Part shown: piece by piece, positions 12,128-17,679 of the stretch | How the letters are laid out: each line of letters begins with the position of its first letter | How positions within the stretch are numbered: position 1 is the first letter of the stretch | NCBI GenBank assembly: GCA_019233415.1 | Contig: JAFAMK010000269.1 | Coordinates: forward strand, 1-17,679 | Source of the DNA: Vulcanimicrobiota bacterium | GTDB lineage: Bacteria; Vulcanimicrobiota; Vulcanimicrobiia; Vulcanimicrobiales; Vulcanimicrobiaceae | Direction of reading: 5' to 3' | DNA length: 17,679 nt | Program-made: the position numbers and the translations under genes | Notes under the pieces: model-generated | Told to the model about the DNA's origin: nothing | Databases searched by the model: none | What the model saw: the letters and a program-made list of their open reading frames with translations, nothing else

Positions 12128-14188
12128 ATGAACTCCGTATTCTCGCGTAGCTGGGCCGCGCTGTTGGCGGCGATGCTCCTCGTCCTGCCGCAAGGGGCGC
12201 CGGCCAAGCCGGCGGCAAGCGTCCTCGCGGTCGACTGGTCGCTGACGCCGCAGCAGATCACCTCGTCATGCGCGACCGCGATCAAAGCGATGCGCCGGCA
12301 CGTCGACGCGCTCGTGCGCGCCCGCTCGCGGCGCACGTTCGACACGGTCGTCCTCGCGCTGGAGAACGCGTCGTCCGACTTCAACGACGACCTCGCCGCG
12401 CAGGGCTTCCTCTACAACGTCTCGACCGACGCGAAGGTCCGCAAGGCCTCGCTGCAGTGCGCGACCGATGCGGGGAACGCGATGAGTGAGATCAGCGCGC
12501 GGCCCGACCTCTTCCGCGCGCTCGCCGACGCGAACGCGAGCAAGACCGCGCACGGCGCGGCGGAGCTGAAGCTCACGCAGCTCTGGCTCGTCGCGCTCAA
12601 GCGCAGCGGTGCGGGGCTCCCCGACGCGCAGCGCCGCGAGTTCGTCGCGCTCGAGCAGAAGCTGACCGACGATCAGAACAAATTCTCGGCGAACCTCGGC
12701 AACGACGAGACGGCGATCACGATCACCGCCGCGCAAGCCGCGCCGCTTCCGCCCGACTTCGTCGCCGGCACGCTCAAGAAGACCGCCGACGGCGGCTACA
12801 CGGTCCCGGTCAACGAGTCGACGATCGGGCCGTTCCTGCAGAACCAGACCGACGAGTCGGCACGCAAGGCGTTCTACATCGCGTACAACAACCGCGGCGG
12901 CGAAACGAACGTGAAGCTGCTGGAAGACGCGATCGCGACGCGCGACCGGCTCGCGCACATCCTCGGCTATCCGACCTGGGCCGCGTTCGTGCTCGCCGAC
13001 AAGATGGCCGGGACGCCGCAGCGCGTCGACCGCTTCCTCGGCCAGATCGACACCGCGATCATCACCAAGGCGCGCCAGGAGCGCGACGAGGACGCGGCGC
13101 TCAAGACGGCGTCGTTCCCCGGCTCGACGCTCGAGCAGTGGGACCAGACGTTCTACGAGAACCAGCTGCGCAAGACGAAGTACGCGGTCGACCAGAACGA
13201 GATCAAGCAGTACTTCCCCGTGCAGCACGTCGTCGACAGCGTGTTCGCGATCTACCAGCAGCTGCTCGGCGTGCGCTTCGCGCGCAACACGACCGTTCCG
13301 GTGTGGCAGCCGCAGGTGCAGGCTTACGACGTGACCGACGCTGCGAGCGGGAGGCCGCTGGGACGCTTCTACCTCGACCTCTTCCCGCGGCCCGGCAAGT
13401 ACGACCACTTCGCAAACTTCCCGATCATCGCGCGGCGCGTGCTCCCCGACGGGACCGTGCGCCTCGCCACGAGTTCGATCGTCGGCAACTGGCCGCAGCC
13501 CGCGCCCGGCAAGCCCGCGCTGCTGACGCAGGGTGACGTCGAGGTTTTCTTCCACGAGTTCGGCCACTGCATGGCGGCGACGCTCGCGACGCCGGCGTAC
13601 GAGACGCTCAGCGGCGGCTTCCGGCAAGACTTCGTCGAGGCACCCTCGCAGATGCTCGAGAACTGGGCCTGGGACCCGGCGATCCTCAAGCGCGTGAGCT
13701 CCGAGGCGACGACCGGCGCGCCGCTGCCCGACGACCTGATCCAGAAGATGATCGCGGCGCGCTACGTGCACTACGCGCTCGCGACGACCGGCCAGATTCT
13801 CTACGCGACGGTCGACATGAAGTACCACACGATGAAGCCGCCGGTCGACACGACGGCGGTGTGGGCTGCGACGGTCGCCGAGACGACGCCGAACGCGTTC
13901 GTCGCGGGGACGCACCCGCAGTCGTCGTTCGGCCACCTGATGGGCGGCTACGACGCGGGCTACTACGGTTACCTGTGGTCGAAGGTGTACGCGCAGGACA
14001 TGTTCTCGCGCTTCAAGGCCGAGGGGCTGACGAACCCGAGCGCCGGAATGGCTTATCGCAACGACATCCTCGCGCCGGCGCGGCTGCGGGAGCCGGACGA
14101 TTCGGTTCGCGCGTTCCTGGGCCGCCCCATGAACCCGAACGCGTTCTACCGCGAGCTGGGGATCTCGCCGCCGCAGGCGCGCCGCTGA
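12128..14188 (+). CDS. M3-family zinc metallopeptidase (oligopeptidase), secreted
   Basis: A 686-aa protein with an N-terminal signal peptide (cleavage near APA, residue 26), which sets it apart from the usual cytoplasmic thimet oligopeptidase/Dcp enzymes. The N-terminal half is helical. The catalytic site is VFFHEFGH: His476, Glu477 and His480, with the third zinc ligand Glu504 in FVEAPSQ and the conserved QMLENW after it. The C-terminal substrate-lid block is also present (HLMGGYDAGYYGYLWSKV, about 600-617). Known role: hydrolysis of short peptides in a deep channel. Inferred: extracytoplasmic peptide degradation, complementary to the two S9 enzymes upstream. ATG at 12128 has AGGG at short spacing. 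The protein is full length with all active-site residues. Confidence 0.96.
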   Translation: MNSVFSRSWAALLAAMLLVLPQGAPAKPAASVLAVDWSLTPQQITSSCATAIKAMRRHVDALVRARSRRTFDTVVLALENASSDFNDDLAAQGFLYNVSTDAKVRKASLQCATDAGNAMSEISARPDLFRALADANASKTAHGAAELKLTQLWLVALKRSGAGLPDAQRREFVALEQKLTDDQNKFSANLGNDETAITITAAQAAPLPPDFVAGTLKKTADGGYTVPVNESTIGPFLQNQTDESARKAFYIAYNNRGGETNVKLLEDAIATRDRLAHILGYPTWAAFVLADKMAGTPQRVDRFLGQIDTAIITKARQERDEDAALKTASFPGSTLEQWDQTFYENQLRKTKYAVDQNEIKQYFPVQHVVDSVFAIYQQLLGVRFARNTTVPVWQPQVQAYDVTDAASGRPLGRFYLDLFPRPGKYDHFANFPIIARRVLPDGTVRLATSSIVGNWPQPAPGKPALLTQGDVEVFFHEFGHCMAATLATPAYETLSGGFRQDFVEAPSQMLENWAWDPAILKRVSSEATTGAPLPDDLIQKMIAARYVHYALATTGQILYATVDMKYHTMKPPVDTTAVWAATVAETTPNAFVAGTHPQSSFGHLMGGYDAGYYGYLWSKVYAQDMFSRFKAEGLTNPSAGMAYRNDILAPARLREPDDSVRAFLGRPMNPNAFYRELGISPPQARR

Positions 14189-14223
14189 GCGCGCCGCCAG
14201 TGCGGTATTGCGCCGCGCTGACG

Positions 14224-14239
14224 TAGCGTACTAGCGTAC
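14224..14239 (+). repeat. Perfect tandem 8-base repeat upstream of the putative regulator
   Basis: TAGCGTAC occurs twice with no spacer. It lies 35 bases after the M3 stop and 66-81 bases before the regulator start, where an operator or promoter element would be expected. Confidence 0.6.
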
Positions 14240-14304
14240 CGCGAGGCGGGTGTGGGCGGCACCGCTGGCTGGAGGGCCGGCGTTGTCGTCACCTTGCCTC
14301 TCGC

Positions 14305-15858
14305 GTGTTCGGATCGGCGCGGATGCCCCGCGCTGATCCGACGCGCTCGACCTACTGCGCCTCGCGGCACCTGCTGCGTAACCTCGACCGCCCGGCCGAG
14401 CTGCGCCGCAACCCGCTCGTGCGCGACTACTTCGCGGCAGCGGACGCGCTCGAACGGATCGGCGCGGCGGTACAGTGCGCGCTCGCGCGCGCACACGAAG
14501 GCGGCGGCGGACGCGGACGGCCCGACCCGGCACGCATGCGCGCCGCGCTGCTGCGCTGCGAGATCGACCGCCAGCCGCTCGCGACCGTCGCAGCGGAACT
14601 CGGTCTTTCGGAGCGGCAACTTCGCCGCGAGCGCCGCGCCGCGCACACGGCGTTCGCACGCGCCTTCACACGCGGCGACGCCGGCGAGGCGCAGGCGGTC
14701 GCGTCGGCCGACCTCGCGACGCTGCGGTTGACTGAAGCGGTCGAGTTGCACGAGCTGGCGCAGACGCCGCTTGCGCTCGCAGCGCTCGATGCGGTCGCGC
14801 GCGATGCGCCGCGCGCGGAGCGGCGCATCGAGGCGCTCTGCCTCGCTGCCGAGGTCGAGTCCGACGGTGCCGATCAGGAGCGTGCAGCGGCGCACCTGGA
14901 CGCGGCGCGCGCGCTGCTCGTGCTGGACTCAGGCGAGCTGGACGCCGCGGCATTGCCGGCGGCCGAGGAACAGCTGGACTTCGCGGGGTGGCTGCTGCGC
15001 TGGCACGGCGGTGGCTGCGGCGGGATCGGCGCGCCGCCGCCCGCCGTGTACTGCGCGCGGGACGCGGCACGCGCGCCCGACGAGCGCAGACGCGCGCTGT
15101 TCGTCCGCGCCTGTGCCGCGTACGCGACGCAGCGCTGCGAGACCGGCGATGCCGTGCTCGCGCGCGAGGCGCTCGACCGCGGCGCGCAGGTCATTCCGAC
15201 GCTCGCGCCGGTCCGCACGAAAGAACGGCTCGCGCTCGCCGCGGCCGACGCGAAGCTCGCGGCGCTGCGCGCGCCGGCCGATGCGGTGCGCGAGCGGTTG
15301 CTCGCGCTCGAACGCGACGCCGCGCGGCTCGGGCACGTGCGCACACGGCTCGGTGCTCGCGCGGAGCGGCTCGGCGGCGAGGCGTCGCCACGCGAGCGTC
15401 CCGGCAGCGTCGTCGCGACCAGCCTGCGCCCGTTCGGTGCGTTCGAGCGCCGCACGATGGCCCGCACCTTCGCCGCCGCCGCGCTCATCGCCGCGCGCGC
15501 CGAAGCAAACCCGCCGGCCGCGCTGCGCGCCGCCATGCTCGCCGAACACGCGGTCGCGCCGCGCTGCGTGATCGCGCTGCAGGCGCGCTGCCTGCGCGCG
15601 GCGGTCGGCGCGCAGCTCGGCCGGTTCGACGAGGCGCGCGCGGTCGCGCTGGCGGTGCGGTTCGACGCGGAGCGGATCGGGAACCACCGCCTGCGCGGCG
15701 CCGCGGCGCGACACCTGGCCGCGATCGCGCACGCGCAGGGCCGCACCGGCGAGGCGCGCGCGCACCTGCGCGAGGCGTTGTTGCTGCTCGAACGCTACGG
15801 CACGTACCGCTCGCTGATGCGCGCGAACGCGCTCGCGCGGACGCTGGCCGTCGGCTGA
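14305..15858 (+). CDS. Putative HTH-containing regulator with TPR-like helical C-terminus
   Basis: 517 aa from GTG 14305; ATG 14323 (MPRADPTRS) is an equally good or better start, and neither has a strong Shine-Dalgarno. The N-terminal 70 residues (CASRHLLRNLDRP, NPLVRDYFAAADALERI) are helical. Residues about 85-118 contain a helix-turn-helix of sigma-region-4 or response-regulator output style: LATVAAELGLSERQLRRERR. The remaining roughly 390 residues are Ala/Arg/Leu-rich helical pairs resembling degenerate tetratricopeptide repeats, clearest at the end (GRFDEARAVALAVRF, GRTGEARAHLREALLLL). There is no signal peptide or membrane segment, so it is cytoplasmic. Inferred: a transcription factor sensing through helical repeats. 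Target unknown. The high Ala/Arg content reflects the GC-rich codons and makes fine domain calls unreliable. Confidence 0.75.
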   Translation: MFGSARMPRADPTRSTYCASRHLLRNLDRPAELRRNPLVRDYFAAADALERIGAAVQCALARAHEGGGGRGRPDPARMRAALLRCEIDRQPLATVAAELGLSERQLRRERRAAHTAFARAFTRGDAGEAQAVASADLATLRLTEAVELHELAQTPLALAALDAVARDAPRAERRIEALCLAAEVESDGADQERAAAHLDAARALLVLDSGELDAAALPAAEEQLDFAGWLLRWHGGGCGGIGAPPPAVYCARDAARAPDERRRALFVRACAAYATQRCETGDAVLAREALDRGAQVIPTLAPVRTKERLALAAADAKLAALRAPADAVRERLLALERDAARLGHVRTRLGARAERLGGEASPRERPGSVVATSLRPFGAFERRTMARTFAAAALIAARAEANPPAALRAAMLAEHAVAPRCVIALQARCLRAAVGAQLGRFDEARAVALAVRFDAERIGNHRLRGAAARHLAAIAHAQGRTGEARAHLREALLLLERYGTYRSLMRANALARTLAVG

Positions 15859-15888
15859 GCGCCGTGCGCGTACCTTCCGGCCAACTTC

Positions 15889-15904
15889 GCGGCGTTCACG
15901 CCGC
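15889..15904 (+). terminator. Short hairpin after the putative regulator
   Basis: GCGGCG and CGCCGC form a 6-bp perfect stem around TTCA, 31 bases after the regulator stop. No T-run follows, so this is a weak terminator candidate at most. Confidence 0.3.
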
Positions 15905-15946
15905 CGCAACGAGTCGGACGCGCGTTCGTTCGCGTAGCGGCGCAGG

Positions 15947-16366
15947 ATGATGCTCGCAATGCGCACCTTCGTGATGCTCGCGATCCTCGCGTCGGCCTGC
16001 GGATGCGGCGGCGGCGGAGGCGGCTCGCCCTCGCCGTCGTCGTTCGCCGTCGCCACGCCGACGCCGACCCCGACCGCACCGCCCGGCGGCCCCCTCGCGC
16101 TCTCAGCGGGAAGCGTCGCGCTCACGCTGATCGGCGCGAGCACGACCGTCACCGCGAGCGAACCCGGCTACGCCGGAACCGTCACGCCCGACGCGAGCGC
16201 CTGCGGCGGCGTGGTGAGCATCGCGCCGGCCGCCGCCGCGGCACCGGCGACGTTCACGCTCACCGCGCGCGGCGCCGGAACGTGCACGCTCGCCTTCGGC
16301 GACGCGTTCGGCCAGCGCACGAGCCTTGCCGTCGGCGTGACCGTCACGCAGGGGAGCATCAAATGA
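15947..16366 (+). CDS. Small lipoprotein with Ig-like beta domain
   Basis: 139 aa. Starts at 15947, 15950 and 15959 are all possible; the first two give a more realistic lipoprotein signal length (Cys18 after ILASA), though position -3 is Ala, not Leu. After the Cys comes a Gly-rich and Pro/Thr-Pro linker (19-48), typical of a tether to the outer surface. A strand-rich domain follows (50-139). Cys86 and Cys113 sit in ASACGG and GTCTLAF, a pairing typical of small Ig-like (Big-type) domains with a disulfide, and the ending FGQRTSLAVGVTVTQ looks like the last strand. No enzymatic motif. The stop overlaps the next start (ATGA), so the two lipoproteins are probably co-translated. Function unknown; adhesion or a structural partner role is only a guess. 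Confidence 0.82.
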   Translation: MMLAMRTFVMLAILASACGCGGGGGGSPSPSSFAVATPTPTPTAPPGGPLALSAGSVALTLIGASTTVTASEPGYAGTVTPDASACGGVVSIAPAAAAAPATFTLTARGAGTCTLAFGDAFGQRTSLAVGVTVTQGSIK

Positions 16367-17679
16367 GGTCGGTCCCATTCGCGAGAGGGCTCGCGGTTGC
16401 CGCGTCGTGCGCGCTCATTCTCGGCGGCTGCAGCGGCGGCATGCGCGCCGTCCCGGCGCAGCGTCCGGCGAGTACGGCGGTCCGCGCGACGGTCGGCTTC
16501 ACGATTCGCTGGCCCGACCGCGGCGTGCGCGGCGTGCGGCGGCCGGCGTTCATCTCGCCGTCCGCGCTCGGCGTCGTCGTCGAGGTGAATCCCGACGCAC
16601 AGCCTGCCGGGCCGGTGACGTTCGCGAACAACCCGCAGACCGCCGGCGGGACGTCGACGCTCGCGATCGACGCGCCGGTCGGTGCGGACGTCTTCGTGAT
16701 CTCGCTCTACGACCAGCCGCAGGGCGCCGGCGAAACGGCTGCGGTCGGGAACGAACTCGGCCGCGTCACCGTCGCGCAGACGATCGCCGCGAACGCGACC
16801 AACGCGCTGAGTGCGACCGTGATCGGAACCGTCGCCGGCGTACGGATCGGACCGCTCCCGAACCAGCCGAACGTCGTACCGATCGCGGGTGCAAGCCCGG
16901 CCGCGTACGAGCTGGTCGGCCGCGCGCCGGCCACGTTCGCCGCCGCGCCGCTCGACGCCGACGGCAACGTGATCGTGCAGCCCGACGCGCCGCCGGCGAT
17001 CTCCCTCGCGCCGAACGGCCGCGCGGTCGGGATCGTCAGCGTCACGCCGCTCGCCGGAACGGCCAACGAATTCACCGTACAAGCCGTCGCGCCGAACACG
17101 ACGACCTACCCGACGGCGCTCGTCGCGACCGCCGCCGACGCCAACGGCGGAACCGTGACCTCGTCGACGATCGTCGACGTCACCAGCGCCGTCTACGTCG
17201 CGTACGCGAACGGCGGCACGCCCGCCGTCGCGCGGTTCGACGCGCGCGGCGCCGTCCTGCCGCTCCCGGCCGGCGCGTTCGCGGGATTGACGAACCCCGT
17301 CGCACTGGCATACGACGCCACCGACCGCGCGATCTTCGTCGCCGACGCCGGCCTCGGCGCAGTGCGCGCGTTCGACGAGAACGGCGCGCCGCTCGCCGGG
17401 TTCACACCGGTCGCGGTCGCCGGCGCAAACGGCGTCGTCTACGATCCGCACAACGGCGCCGTCTACGCAAGCGGAAGCGCGGGGATCACCGCGTTCGCGC
17501 CGACCACCGGCGGCGCGCCGCCCGGAACGGTCCCGGCGCAGACGGCCGCGACGAACACGCAAGGGATCGCGTACGTCGGCGCGTCCGCGAGCGGCGCGCT
17601 GAATCAGGTCGCGATCGGCAACGCGTCGGCAACACCGAGGCTCGCGATGTTCAGCGAGAAGGGCGCGCCGCAAGGTACG
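16363..17679 (+). CDS. Lipoprotein with N-terminal beta domain and NHL/beta-propeller-like repeats, truncated by window end
   Basis: ATG at 16363 overlaps the previous stop by four bases and has GGGGAG seven bases upstream. 439 residues are visible with no stop before the window edge. The signal peptide ends in a good lipobox (LGGC, Cys23). Residues about 40-270 form strand-rich modules (VGFTIRWP at 44-51, FISPSA, VFVISLYDQPQGAG, later Ig-like strands). From about 274 repeated units begin with a V-Y-V-A-Y / I-F-V-A-D / A-V-Y-A-S strand and contain 'FD.(R/N)G' turns, the rhythm of an NHL or six-bladed propeller. The missing end should hold the remaining blades. Such propellers usually bind ligands or partners; none can be named here. 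The minus-strand open frame over the same region is a GC shadow. Confidence 0.85.
   Translation, partial: MRSVPFARGLAVAASCALILGGCSGGMRAVPAQRPASTAVRATVGFTIRWPDRGVRGVRRPAFISPSALGVVVEVNPDAQPAGPVTFANNPQTAGGTSTLAIDAPVGADVFVISLYDQPQGAGETAAVGNELGRVTVAQTIAANATNALSATVIGTVAGVRIGPLPNQPNVVPIAGASPAAYELVGRAPATFAAAPLDADGNVIVQPDAPPAISLAPNGRAVGIVSVTPLAGTANEFTVQAVAPNTTTYPTALVATAADANGGTVTSSTIVDVTSAVYVAYANGGTPAVARFDARGAVLPLPAGAFAGLTNPVALAYDATDRAIFVADAGLGAVRAFDENGAPLAGFTPVAVAGANGVVYDPHNGAVYASGSAGITAFAPTTGGAPPGTVPAQTAATNTQGIAYVGASASGALNQVAIGNASATPRLAMFSEKGAPQGT

Noticed and set aside
12022..12384. 121-residue extension of the 370-aa secreted protein
   Set aside because: It would overlap the start of the divergent M3 gene and bury the signal peptide in the middle of the protein.
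12266..13936. 556-aa minus-strand open frame
   Set aside because: Antisense shadow of the M3 peptidase.
14929..16152. 407-aa minus-strand open frame
   Set aside because: Antisense to the putative regulator and the small lipoprotein; no start signal and Arg-rich shadow composition.
16168..17673. 501-aa minus-strand open frame
   Set aside because: The plus-strand frame here has a lipobox, a ribosome binding site and strand repeats; the minus frame is an Arg/Asp-rich shadow.

Overview
This is a very GC-rich bacterial window with dense coding and short intergenic gaps. No stretch longer than about 300 bases lacks a gene. Frequent GTG/TTG starts, tRNA genes with encoded CCA, a small 4.5S-type SRP RNA and signal-peptide/lipoprotein genes all indicate a bacterium. 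The style of the secreted proteins (a lipoprotein with an N-terminal beta domain followed by a propeller, and Pro/Ala-rich linkers) makes me think of Eremiobacterota (WPS-2) or a similar environmental lineage. That placement is an inference from memory, not something the sequence proves.

Layout from left to right. (1) Positions 1-4039, minus strand: two tandem, translationally coupled S9-family serine peptidases. The downstream one is cut at the window edge after its full catalytic triad. (2) Positions 4110-5234, plus strand: a tRNA array, Pro(UGG), Arg(UCU), [HNH endonuclease ORF], His(GUG), Lys(UUU), Lys(CUU). GC-rich hairpins lie between the members and a bidirectional terminator closes the array. 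The HNH gene is less GC-rich than its surroundings, and its frame has no stop before it runs into tRNA-His. (3) Positions 5281-9600, minus strand: a housekeeping cluster. In transcription order it is SRP RNA (ffs), a DUF4446-like membrane protein, an M23 (LytM-type) membrane-anchored peptidase, a YggT-family protein, LepA (EF4) and an RdgB/HAM1 dITP/XTP pyrophosphatase. Most junctions are overlaps or gaps of a few bases, so it reads as one operon. (4) Positions 9706-10887, plus strand: an unrecognised 393-aa protein with a disordered Pro-rich N-terminus ending in a VIQR motif, reminiscent of cargo or toxin-like proteins of extracellular contractile injection systems. (5) Positions 10909-12021, minus strand: an unrecognised secreted protein, divergent from (6) a secreted M3-family metallopeptidase (12128-14188, plus). 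(7) Positions 14305-15858, plus: a putative HTH plus TPR-like helical regulator. (8) Positions 15947-17679, plus: two overlapping lipoprotein genes, the second running off the window end.

Taken together, ordinary information-processing genes (SRP RNA, EF4, nucleotide-pool cleaning, tRNAs) are flanked by an accessory layer of exported peptidases (two S9, one M3) and surface lipoproteins that would suit peptide scavenging. The items most worth following up are the HNH ORF that merges into a tRNA gene, the SRP RNA fused to the leader of the DUF4446 operon, and the VIQR-bearing orphan protein.
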